Shown: positions 44,053 to 51,096 of the stretch, piece by piece
Position numbering within the stretch: the first letter of the stretch is position 1
Layout of the letters: every line of letters starts with the position of its first letter
Assembly (NCBI GenBank): GCA_035353175.1
Contig: DAOPZC010000013.1
Coordinates: forward strand, 1-64,000
From: DAOPZC01 sp035353175
GTDB lineage: Bacteria > Verrucomicrobiota > Kiritimatiellia > RFP12 > UBA1067
Length of the DNA stretch: 64,000 nt
Direction of reading: 5' to 3'
Position numbers and translations under genes: made by a program
Notes under the pieces: generated by a model
The model's input: the letters and a program-made list of their open reading frames with translations, nothing else
What the model was told of the DNA's origin: nothing
Database searches by the model: none

Positions 44053-44400
44053 ATGAAGACACTTGCGCAAACGTATCATCACGAGCGTCGCGGCAATTGC
44101 GCCCAGTCGGTCGCGTTCGCCTGGAACGCCAGAAATCCCGGGGCGGAGGTCTCCGAGGAAGCCTTCGCGGGGTGTGGCGGGGGCCGGGCACCCGGCGGTC
44201 TGTGCGGCGCCCTGCACGCCAGCTGCGAGCTGGCGGGCGCCGATGCGGCGGAGGCCGTCAAACGGGGCTTTGCGGAGAAAACCGCCGGAAAACTGACGTG
44301 CAAGGAGATCCGCGCCTCGAAAACGCTGACCTGCAACGCATGCGTGGGTTTGGCGTCGGAACTGCTGGAAAAGCAGCTGGCCGCTCCGCAGAAGACCTAG
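44053..44400 (+). CDS. C_GCAxxG_C_C family cysteine-rich protein
   Basis: The 115-residue protein has seven cysteines in the family's pattern: Cys16 (GNCAQSVAFA), Cys41 (GCGGGRAPGG), Cys51 (LCGALHAS), Cys58, Cys83 (TCKEIR), and Cys94 and Cys97 (CNAC). The family is predicted to be redox-active or to bind a metal or cluster and is common in anaerobes, but its reaction is not established. It starts 33 bases after the triple-fusion gene with its own ribosome site (GAGGAG region), so it is in that operon. The cysteine content next to a persulfide enzyme suggests a sulfur carrier or redox partner, which is inference. Confidence 0.82.
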   Translation: MKTLAQTYHHERRGNCAQSVAFAWNARNPGAEVSEEAFAGCGGGRAPGGLCGALHASCELAGADAAEAVKRGFAEKTAGKLTCKEIRASKTLTCNACVGLASELLEKQLAAPQKT

Positions 44401-44439
44401 ACAGGACATGCCACATTCTGAATCCCGCGAGGACAAACA

Positions 44440-44829
44440 ATGAGCGAATCGATCAAGTCGGCGCTGACGGATGACCCGCGCGTGGCGCTGGCTGCGGAGC
44501 GGACCTTTCTGGCGTGGATCCGCACGGGACTGGCCCTGATGGGGTTCGGGTTTGTGGTGGCGCGCTTCGGGCTTTTTCTGCGCGAGTGGGCGGCCGTGCA
44601 GAAGATTCAGCAGCCGTTTTCGCACGGTTTCTCGCTGTGGCTGGGGATCGGCTTCGTCGTCCTCGGGGTTTTCTTGAATGTGGCGGCGCTGATCCGCTAC
44701 CGCCGCTATTTGAACGCGCTCGCTGCGGGGGTCATTCCTAGCCCCAGCGCCGGTCTTGAGACGGCGGTGGCGCTCGGGTTGACGGCGATCGGGGTCGCGA
44801 CCATCGTTGCGCTTCTTGTCCTCGCCTGA
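44440..44829 (+). CDS. YidH/DUF202 family inner-membrane protein
   Basis: This 129-residue protein begins with the family signature DDPRVALAAERTFLAWIRTGLALMGFGFVVA and has three membrane helices: about 29-48, 66-88 and 105-128. YidH/DUF202 proteins are widespread small membrane proteins of unknown function. It lies 39 bases after the C_GCAxxG_C_C gene in the same direction and ends just before the promoter of the PadR gene, so it probably closes the first sulfur operon. Confidence 0.9.
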   Translation: MSESIKSALTDDPRVALAAERTFLAWIRTGLALMGFGFVVARFGLFLREWAAVQKIQQPFSHGFSLWLGIGFVVLGVFLNVAALIRYRRYLNALAAGVIPSPSAGLETAVALGLTAIGVATIVALLVLA

Positions 44830-44894
44830 TGCGCGCCATGCGTGGCAGACACTCCGGCCGTTCAGGCCGCATCTCCCGGAGCGAGGGCTTCCGC

Positions 44895-44924
44895 TTGACA
44901 AGGCGCCGGCAGAAAAGGCATAAC
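44895..44924 (+). promoter_or_regulatory. Promoter of the PadR gene; leaderless start
   Basis: A perfect TTGACA (44895-44900), an 18-bp spacer and CATAAC (44919-44924) place the transcript start at about 44931, the A of the ATG. No ribosome site can exist between them, so the mRNA is probably leaderless, as for the ArsR gene. Confidence 0.6.
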
Positions 44925-44930
44925 ACTCCC

Positions 44931-45314
44931 ATGCAGCGGAAGAACGCCAAAAAAACGACGGCCGATTTCTCGGGTTGCGCCTGCTCGGGGGTGAACCTCC
45001 CCAAGCTGGTGCAGCCCTCGATCCTGGCCGCGCTCGCGCGGGAGCCGTTGCACGGCTACGCGATCGCGCAGCGTCTGGCGCGCGAGAGCGCCCACGAGGC
45101 CGCGCCGCCGGACCACTCCGGCATCTACCGGTTGCTGCGCGGCATGGAGAAGCGCGGGTTGCTCACCTCGCGGCTGGCCGCGTCGGAGTCCGGCCCCGCC
45201 CGCCGCGAGTACGCGCTGACCGACTGCGGGCGCCGGTGCCTCGACCGCTGGGTCGCCTCGCTCTCCCGCTACCGCGCCACCATCGATGACGTGCTGCGCC
45301 TCTGCCGGGCATGA
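44931..45314 (+). CDS. PadR family transcriptional regulator with N-terminal CxC
   Basis: This 127-residue protein has the PadR winged helix: VQPSILAALAREPLHGYAIAQ, GIYRLLRGMEKRGLLTSRL and a wing ending RREYALTDCGRRCLDRW. Ahead of it is an unusual short tail with FSGCACSG (Cys16 and Cys18). Cysteines near the DNA-binding domain suggest redox or metal sensing, an inference. The longer frame from 44829 overlaps the previous gene and the promoter, so ATG 44931 is used. Downstream 45353-45388 carries an ATGTGTT/AACACAT inverted repeat like PadR sites, directly before the aquaglyceroporin gene, so it may control that operon. Confidence 0.85.
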   Translation: MQRKNAKKTTADFSGCACSGVNLPKLVQPSILAALAREPLHGYAIAQRLARESAHEAAPPDHSGIYRLLRGMEKRGLLTSRLAASESGPARREYALTDCGRRCLDRWVASLSRYRATIDDVLRLCRA

Positions 45315-45352
45315 AAGAACCTGTTGCCATGCGCCGGGACGATATGGTTAAC

Positions 45353-45388
45353 TATGTGTTCAGATCCACTAGGTGATGTAAACACATA
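45353..45388 (+). promoter_or_regulatory. Inverted repeat, candidate PadR operator
   Basis: TATGTGTT (45353-45360) and AACACATA (45381-45388) form a perfect 8-bp inverted repeat with a 20-base centre, ending 10 bases before the start codon of the aquaglyceroporin gene. PadR-family sites commonly contain ATGT...ACAT halves. The wide spacing could also reflect an RNA hairpin. Confidence 0.45.
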
Positions 45389-45398
45389 TGGGGGCGAC

Positions 45399-46229
45399 AT
45401 GCGGTTCAGACGCGAGGTTTTGGGGGAGGCGCTAGGAACGTGTCTTCTGGTTCTTTTCGGCTGTGGTTCGGTGGCCGTCTCCGTTCTGTTCGGGGCGCAC
45501 CAGGGGCTCTTGCCGGTCGCGCTGGTGTGGGGCGTCGGCGTGACGCTTGCCATCTACCTCACGCGGCACCTTTCCTGCGCCCACCTCAACCCGGCGGTGA
45601 CGCTGGCCATGGCAGCCAGCGGACGCATGGTGTGGCGGAAAGTGCCGGCATATGTCGTTTCGCAGTTCGCGGGGGCTTTTCTGGCAGGCCTTCTGCTGTA
45701 CCTGCTGTTTGCGCCGTCCATCGCCGCGTTCGAGGCGCGGCACAGTATCGTACGCGGCTCGGCAGAGTCGGTGGCGACGGCCAAGATGTTCGGCGAGTTC
45801 TATCCCGATCCCGGCGGGGCGGCCCGCGTGACGCTGCCGCTGGCCATGGGCGCCGAGGCGCTGGGCACGTTCCTGCTGGTCCTGATGATCTTCGCGCTGA
45901 CCGAGGGCTGCAACGTGGGGCGCCCGAACGACGCGCTGGCGCCGGTGTTCATCGGCCTGACGGTGACGTCGGCCATCTGCCTGATTGCGCCGCTGACGCA
46001 GGCGGGGCTGAACCCGGCCCGCGACCTGGGCCCGCGCCTGGTGGCGTGGCTGGCGGGATGGGGCGGGGCCGCCTTCCCAGACCGCGCGGGCGGCTTTTTC
46101 CACGTCTACGTGCTGGCGCCCATCGTCGGCGGGATCGCGGCGGCGCGGTTCTTCGTCGGCGTGCTGGAGCCCGCGATGCGCCAGGCGCCGGACGGGTGCG
46201 GCTGCAAAGGCGGGGACTGTTCGCGATGA
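45399..46229 (+). CDS. MIP family aquaglyceroporin
   Basis: The 276-residue protein has six membrane helices and both NPA boxes: HLNPAVT (Asn64-Ala66) and GLNPARDLGPR (Asn205-Ala207). The Asp after the second NPAR is the glycerol-facilitator type (GlpF) rather than the water-channel type. The tail ends GCGCKGGDCSR, adding three cysteines that are not usual for the family. Substrates may be glycerol, small neutral solutes, H2S or arsenite; the context of sulfur genes makes a neutral sulfur or metalloid species attractive, but this is inference. GGGGGC precedes the ATG. The stop overlaps the cysteine desulfurase start (ATGA), so the two are translationally coupled. Confidence 0.9.
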   Translation: MRFRREVLGEALGTCLLVLFGCGSVAVSVLFGAHQGLLPVALVWGVGVTLAIYLTRHLSCAHLNPAVTLAMAASGRMVWRKVPAYVVSQFAGAFLAGLLLYLLFAPSIAAFEARHSIVRGSAESVATAKMFGEFYPDPGGAARVTLPLAMGAEALGTFLLVLMIFALTEGCNVGRPNDALAPVFIGLTVTSAICLIAPLTQAGLNPARDLGPRLVAWLAGWGGAAFPDRAGGFFHVYVLAPIVGGIAAARFFVGVLEPAMRQAPDGCGCKGGDCSR

Positions 46230-47353
46230 CGGAGGCCCGCTATTTCGACTGGGCGGCCTCCGCACCGCCCTTCCCCGATGCGCTGGCGGCGCAGGCCGAG
46301 GCGGCGCGCGTGGGCTTCGGCAACCCCTCGGCCGGGCATGCTGCGGGGCGGACGGCGGCCGCCGAGCTGCGCCGGCTGAAAGCGGCGTTCGCGCAGGCCT
46401 TGGATTTTCCGGACGGCCGCGTGGTGCTGATGTCTGGCGCGACCGAGGCGAACAACTGGGTTGTCCGTTCAGTGATGGCCCGTCATCCGCAAGACCATGT
46501 CTTGGTGTCGGCGGACGTCCACGCCTCGGTATGGCAACCCGCCCGACTGTTCGCACCGCGCATGGATGTGCTGGCGACGGATGGGGACGGCTGCGTGACA
46601 CCCGCCGCGCTGGCCGCCGCGCTGCGCCCCGACACCCGGCTTTTCTGTTGCTCGCACGCCTCGAACGAAACGGGGGTTATCCACAACGTGGCCGCGCTCT
46701 CCGCGCTTTGTGCGCGGCGCGGCGTGCTGTGCCTCGTGGACGGCGCGCAGGCGGTGGGCCATGTGCCGGTGCGGCTCTCGGAGCTGTGCTGCGAGTTCTA
46801 CGTCTTCGCGGCGCACAAGTTCGGCGGGCCGCGCGGTGTCGGCGGCGTATGCCTGCGCTGGGAGGGAGGTGCGGGCTGGCTGGCGGGCGGCGGGCAGGAG
46901 GGCGGGCTGCGGGCAGGCACCGAGAATCTTCCGGGCCTGGCGGGAATGGTCGTGGCGCTTGAGCGGTCTTTGGCGATGCAGCCGCAAGAGACCGCCCGGC
47001 TGCGGGCATTGGCCTCCCGCCTGACTGATGCCGCGCGCGGGTTGGACGCCTCCTGCCGCGTCAACGGCGACCCGGCTGCGGGACTGCCGGGGCTGGTCTC
47101 GCTTTCGTTTGCAGGACTGGACGGTCACGCGCTCGCCGCGGATCTCGACCAGCAGGGCTTCGCGGTGGGCACGGGCTCGGCCTGTTCCGAATCGAAGCCC
47201 GAGCCTTCGCGGGCGCTTCTGGCGATGGGGCTGACGGCGGCCGAGGCTTTGGGAACCGTGCGCGTGTCCATGGGACGGCTGACGCGTGAAGCGGACGTGG
47301 ACGCGCTGGTTGCGGCGCTGGCGGGCGCGGTCCGGCGGCAGCGTCTGGCCTAG
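46226..47353 (+). CDS. Cysteine desulfurase (NifS/IscS-like)
   Basis: The 375-residue protein is a class V aminotransferase-fold enzyme. SGATEANNW (71-79), Asn147 in SNETG, Asp172 in VDGAQAVGH, Lys198 in FAAHKFGG (PLP Schiff base) and Cys320 in GTGSACSES (persulfide) match IscS/NifS. The C-terminal loop with Cys320 is of the longer, group I type. It removes sulfur from cysteine as an enzyme-bound persulfide for transfer to acceptors. The start is inside the aquaglyceroporin stop (ATGA). Downstream at 45 bases is the cysteine-rich CcdA-like fusion and beyond it the PP-loop ATPase, which are plausible acceptors. Confidence 0.94.
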   Translation: MTEARYFDWAASAPPFPDALAAQAEAARVGFGNPSAGHAAGRTAAAELRRLKAAFAQALDFPDGRVVLMSGATEANNWVVRSVMARHPQDHVLVSADVHASVWQPARLFAPRMDVLATDGDGCVTPAALAAALRPDTRLFCCSHASNETGVIHNVAALSALCARRGVLCLVDGAQAVGHVPVRLSELCCEFYVFAAHKFGGPRGVGGVCLRWEGGAGWLAGGGQEGGLRAGTENLPGLAGMVVALERSLAMQPQETARLRALASRLTDAARGLDASCRVNGDPAAGLPGLVSLSFAGLDGHALAADLDQQGFAVGTGSACSESKPEPSRALLAMGLTAAEALGTVRVSMGRLTREADVDALVAALAGAVRRQRLA

Positions 47354-47398
47354 GTTTGGCGAGGGCGAGCGGCTCAAATGGATGGAGGGAGACGAAAA

Positions 47399-49351
47399 AT
47401 GGATGGCGATTCGGTCTATGCGGAGCCTGGCGTGCGGTTGAACGAACCGACGGCGGAAGCGGTGGGCGACGCGTTCGCGGCGCTGCCGCGGCGGGGGAGC
47501 CTCGCGTGCGTCTGCCGCTGGGAGCGGCGGCTGGAGGTGCTGGCGGAGCTGGAGGCAGGCGGGGCTTTCGCCATCCGACTCGAGCCGTGCGATGGCTTCG
47601 CCGCGGCGCGCATCACCGCGCTCAAAGGCAAGTCCGGGCCGTGCTACGACACGGGCCGGCGCGCGGCGTACCGCGGGGCCGCGGCGGCGGTGCTGGACGA
47701 CGACCGGCATCTGATCGTCGGCGAGATCCGCGTCTGTGAGAAGACCGGCGGCATCTACGCGCTGGCGCCTTACCGCGGCGCGATCGCCGTGACGGCGGCC
47801 GATCCGGCGCTGCTGGCGCGGCTGGAGGCGGATCCGGTGCCGTTCGACTGCAACACGTTTGATGCCGACAGCCAGCGCTTGGCGCAGGGGCTGGAAAGGG
47901 TCAACGCGCTGCATTCGGCGAGTTCCGCAGCGGTGGTTTATCTCGGGCCGTTCCGGGCGCTGGTGCTGCCGGACGGCACGGTGGTGCGGCGCGGCCTGGC
48001 GTCGCTTGTGCCGGAGGCGGAGGCCGCGCGGAACGGGCTGCTGCGGCTGCCTCCGGAACGCGCGGGGGAGGCGCGGCCCTGCGAATGTTACGCGGCGGCC
48101 TGCCGCGCGCGCGGCGCGGCGTTCATTTTGGAGCCGCTGACAGCGGTCGGCGGACCGGGTGAGAACGTGTCGCCTGTCCAGGACGATGGCGGGTGGTATC
48201 CTGCGGCCGCGCGGCTCGACGCCCGCGCACTCGCCGCGCTGCGTGCCGCGCCCCGCGATTTTAAGCGAAGGCTTCTGCAACTCATCGAGGCGTGCGAGCC
48301 GTACCTCGTGCTGACGGGCAGCGATCCGGACGTGGCGGGCGGGTGCTGTCCGAGCACGCAGGTCGGGGTGGCCAACCGTTTGGTCGCGGCGCGCGCGCTG
48401 CAGGCCTATGCGCCGCCCGCGCCGCCGGACGCCTGCACGGCGACCTTCTACGCGTTCCACGGGGAGATCGGCGCGCGCGGGGACGGATCATCGTCCGAGT
48501 TCTGCCTGTGCGAGCCGGTGCGGGCGCAGGCCGCGGCGGCGCTGCGAGATGAGCGGGGGGAGGGGCTGAAGCGCGTGCTCCGCGTGGGGCTGCTCGCGGT
48601 GCTGGGGGCCTCGCTGGGGCTCTCCGCCTGGCGGGCGCTGGAGCCCGAGGCGTTTCAGCGGGGGACGCGGCTGTGCGCGGCGTGCGAGGCTGCGGCAAAG
48701 GCGTCGCACCGGATGGCGGAGAAGGAAGGGTCAGGCGTCGCGAAGGCGGTTGCGCTCGGCGCGGTGGCGGCGGTGCAGCCCTGCGCGCTGGCGCTCTTCG
48801 CGGGGGCGCTGGCGGCGGCCTGGAAAGGCGGAGCGGGTGAGGGGACGAATGCCGTGCGGGGCGGCGCGGTGGCGGCGGGCGCGGCGCTTTCCAACGCGGC
48901 GCTGGCCGTCGCGCTGGCGTGGGGCTTCGCCCGCGTGTCCGGCGGCCTCGCCGAACGCTTGCAGGCGGTACGGGGCCCGCTCATGGTTCTGGCCGGGCTG
49001 CCGCTGACGGGTCTGTTCCGGATGCCGGCGCGCCGGTCGGTCGGCGCGGCCCGGTTCGGCGGGCTGTGCGGGCTGTTTCTGCTCGGCGCGGCGGCCGGGG
49101 TGCTGTGGTGCCCGGCCGGTGCCGGCCTTTTCGCGGGCGCCTTGCTGCCGGCGGCACTGCGGGACGGCACCGCGGCGCGCGACGCGCTGTGCTACGGCGC
49201 CGGGTACGCGTTGCCGCTTTTCGTTGTCTGCGCCGTCTGGGCCGCGGGGATGCGTCTGGAGCGCCTGCGTTCTTTCGGACGGTGTGTCAGCGCCGCGGCG
49301 GGTTTCGGGCTCGTCACCGCCGGCACCGTGTCGGCGCTGGCGGGCTTTTGA
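47399..49351 (+). CDS. Unrecognised cysteine-rich domain fused to CcdA/DsbD-like membrane domain
   Basis: The ATG at 47399 follows GGAGGGA with 8-base spacing and gives 650 residues. Residues 1-385 form a soluble, cysteine-rich region I do not recognise, with CxC at 37-39, 228-230 and 369-371, a CC pair at 316-317, and single cysteines at 64, 82, 113, 151, 235, 299 and 346. A first hydrophobic helix (about 392-411) is followed by a short loop with Cys426-AA-Cys429, then a CcdA/DsbD-like bundle with the proline-cysteine motif QPC (Cys462) and a second cysteine in VLWCPAGAG. CcdA-type bundles pass electrons across the inner membrane through such a pair. The layout suggests transfer of reducing power or sulfane sulfur between the cytosolic domain and a periplasmic CxxC. 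The function is unknown. Confidence 0.75.
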   Translation: MDGDSVYAEPGVRLNEPTAEAVGDAFAALPRRGSLACVCRWERRLEVLAELEAGGAFAIRLEPCDGFAAARITALKGKSGPCYDTGRRAAYRGAAAAVLDDDRHLIVGEIRVCEKTGGIYALAPYRGAIAVTAADPALLARLEADPVPFDCNTFDADSQRLAQGLERVNALHSASSAAVVYLGPFRALVLPDGTVVRRGLASLVPEAEAARNGLLRLPPERAGEARPCECYAAACRARGAAFILEPLTAVGGPGENVSPVQDDGGWYPAAARLDARALAALRAAPRDFKRRLLQLIEACEPYLVLTGSDPDVAGGCCPSTQVGVANRLVAARALQAYAPPAPPDACTATFYAFHGEIGARGDGSSSEFCLCEPVRAQAAAALRDERGEGLKRVLRVGLLAVLGASLGLSAWRALEPEAFQRGTRLCAACEAAAKASHRMAEKEGSGVAKAVALGAVAAVQPCALALFAGALAAAWKGGAGEGTNAVRGGAVAAGAALSNAALAVALAWGFARVSGGLAERLQAVRGPLMVLAGLPLTGLFRMPARRSVGAARFGGLCGLFLLGAAAGVLWCPAGAGLFAGALLPAALRDGTAARDALCYGAGYALPLFVVCAVWAAGMRLERLRSFGRCVSAAAGFGLVTAGTVSALAGF

Positions 49352-49575
49352 TGGCGCGGTTCGGCTCCGGAGACAGATCCCCCCTTGCGCGTCATCTCGG
49401 CCGGCCCAGCTTTGGCGGCGTTTGCCGTGGGCAGTGAGTTTCTGTTGCCGTTATCCTTTACAAGCAGAAAAGGTTGTTATAATCTACATAAGGAATAGAC
49501 GTAGTAGAGTTATGGCGGGAAGGGTTCTCGTATGCTAGTTGCGTTAAGTAATAACGATTTTAAAAGGAACAGGTT
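49352..49575 (+). promoter_or_regulatory. Promoter region of the PP-loop/Rrf2 pair
   Basis: A perfect extended -10 (TGT followed by TATAAT, 49475-49483) has TTTACA (49457-49462) upstream with a short 15-bp spacer. Between it and the gene lies the inverted repeat CGTTA-AGTAA-TAACG (49542-49556), a candidate site for the Rrf2 regulator. The stretch is markedly A/T-rich compared with the surroundings. No gene is seen. Confidence 0.6.
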
Positions 49576-50574
49576 ATGAAGGCCATCGGATTGCTCTCGG
49601 GCGGGCTGGACTCGACGCTCGCGGTGCAGCTGATCTCCGAGATGGGAATCGAAGTGATTGCGGTCAAATTCACGTCGCCTTTCTGCCAATGTGATTCCGG
49701 CGGGTGTTGCCATGCTGCTGAGGTGGCGCGGCAGATGGGGCTTGCACTGAAGACGTTCGCTAAAGGAGACGACTACCTTGAGGTCGTTCGCCATCCGAAA
49801 CACGGGTACGGCGTGGCCATGAATCCGTGCATCGACTGCCGGATTTACATGTTCAAAAAGGCCAAGGCCTACATGGAGGAGGTCGGCGCTTCGTTTCTGG
49901 TCACAGGTGAGGTTCTCGACCAGCGGCCCATGAGCCAGTACCGACGGGCGATGAAGGTTATCGAGGCGGAGGCGGGGGTGGATGGCAAGATCGTCAGGCC
50001 GCTTTCGGCGCAGCATCTGGAACCGAGCGAGGCGGAACGCCGCGGCTGGGTCGACCGGTCCAAACTGCTGGACTTCCATGGCCGCGGCCGCAGACCGCAA
50101 CTCGCGCTGGCAGAGGCCTATGGGATTAAGGGGTTCGCTTGTCCGGCGGGGGGGTGCCTGCTGACCGACAAGAATTTCGCGGCGAAGCTGCGGGACCTTT
50201 TCAAACACCGCGAGCGGGTGACGATGGGCGACATCGGCCTGCTGAAGATCGGGCGGCACTTCCGGGCGGGCGGGTGCAAGATCGTCTGCGCGCGCGACGA
50301 GCCGGAGTGCGAGGCGTTGCGCCGTCGCGCGGGGACAAATGACTGGCTGTTCGAAGCCGCCGACTGCATGGGGCCGACCGTCCTGCTGGACGGCTTGGAC
50401 GAGGAGCCTGCGGTCCGGCTGGCGGAGGACGTGGCCGCGGCATATGCGGACGGGGATGGCCCGGTTGTTGTCGTCAGAGGTTGGACAGGCGGCGCCGAAC
50501 GGCAGGTTCGCGTCGCGCGGAAGGGACGCGAAATCCTGCGGCCTTTTCGCATCTGGTGCGGAGACGCGCCATGA
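49576..50574 (+). CDS. PP-loop ATPase, ThiI/MnmA-like, cysteine-rich (probable thiolation enzyme)
   Basis: The 332-residue protein starts with the PP-loop MKAIGLLSGGLDSTLAVQL (SGGLDS 8-13), which adenylates its substrate in tRNA thiolases. Cysteines cluster as CQCDSGGCC (37-45), PCIDC (85-88) and CPAGGC (189-194), in places where MnmA, TtcA/TtuA-like enzymes carry persulfide or Fe-S cysteines. The C-terminal third is unlike MnmA. A true MnmA is present at 59649-60794, so this is a separate thiolase, possibly for another tRNA position or a small molecule. It follows its own promoter, and its stop overlaps the Rrf2 start (ATGA). The desulfurase at 46226 is a plausible sulfur donor, by inference. 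Confidence 0.8.
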   Translation: MKAIGLLSGGLDSTLAVQLISEMGIEVIAVKFTSPFCQCDSGGCCHAAEVARQMGLALKTFAKGDDYLEVVRHPKHGYGVAMNPCIDCRIYMFKKAKAYMEEVGASFLVTGEVLDQRPMSQYRRAMKVIEAEAGVDGKIVRPLSAQHLEPSEAERRGWVDRSKLLDFHGRGRRPQLALAEAYGIKGFACPAGGCLLTDKNFAAKLRDLFKHRERVTMGDIGLLKIGRHFRAGGCKIVCARDEPECEALRRRAGTNDWLFEAADCMGPTVLLDGLDEEPAVRLAEDVAAAYADGDGPVVVVRGWTGGAERQVRVARKGREILRPFRIWCGDAP

Positions 50575-51014
50575 AAGTGACAACCAGGGGCAGGTACGGG
50601 TTGCGGCTTCTGCTGGAAGTGGCGCTTCACCAACATATCCGACCGGTGACGCTGGCCGATGTGGCTTTGAGGCAAGGAATCTCACAGCCTTATTTGTGGC
50701 ATGTCGTCAACCCGTTGAAGGCGGCCGGCATCCTGCTCGCGAAGCGGGGGGCGCATGGCGGCTACGTCCTGGGGCGCAATCCGTCTGACATCACCATCCG
50801 GGAGATTTTGGACGTGCTGGAAGGCGATGTCTCGTTTGTCGCGAGTCAGCAGATCCAAGACGAGGTTCAGAACCGAGTCTTCAGGACGGCCCATCAGGCA
50901 TGGATTGAGCTCGAGAAACAAATCGCCGAAATCCTCTGCGGGGTTACCCTCGAAGATCTGCTGATGCGGTATCGGGAAGGCGAGGACACCGACAGCCTGA
51001 CGTACAGCATTTGA
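50571..51014 (+). CDS. Rrf2 family transcriptional regulator
   Basis: The 147-residue protein starts MKVTTRGRYGLRLLLEVALH, the family's winged-helix opening, with recognition helix QGISQPYLWHVVNPLKAAGIL and wing KRGAHGGYVLGRNPSDITIREI. It lacks the three clustered cysteines that hold the [2Fe-2S] cluster of IscR, so it is more like CymR, which senses cysteine status. The only cysteine is in EILCG. It overlaps the PP-loop gene by 4 bases (ATGA) and probably autoregulates that pair. A terminator follows at 51035. Confidence 0.92.
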   Translation: MKVTTRGRYGLRLLLEVALHQHIRPVTLADVALRQGISQPYLWHVVNPLKAAGILLAKRGAHGGYVLGRNPSDITIREILDVLEGDVSFVASQQIQDEVQNRVFRTAHQAWIELEKQIAEILCGVTLEDLLMRYREGEDTDSLTYSI

Positions 51015-51030
51015 GTGGGGCGGGAACGAA

Positions 51031-51081
51031 AAAACCTGCGGCGGGCGGAGCGGATCCGCCTGTCGCAGGCTTCGGTTTTCT
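51031..51081. terminator. Bidirectional intrinsic terminator
   Basis: A G+C-rich hairpin (left arm from CCTGCG at 51035, GGGCGGA; right arm TCCGCC and CGCAGG ending 51069) is flanked by AAAAA on the left and CTTCGGTTTTCTTTT on the right. It lies between the convergent Rrf2 and metK genes and serves both. Confidence 0.8.
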
Positions 51082-51096
51082 TTTGGGGCCAGAGGC

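Noticed and set aside
45440..46225. A longer frame that would extend the cysteine desulfurase 262 codons upstream
   Set aside because: The extension is the out-of-frame reading of the aquaglyceroporin gene; the ATG at 46226 gives a normal family start and an ATGA overlap.
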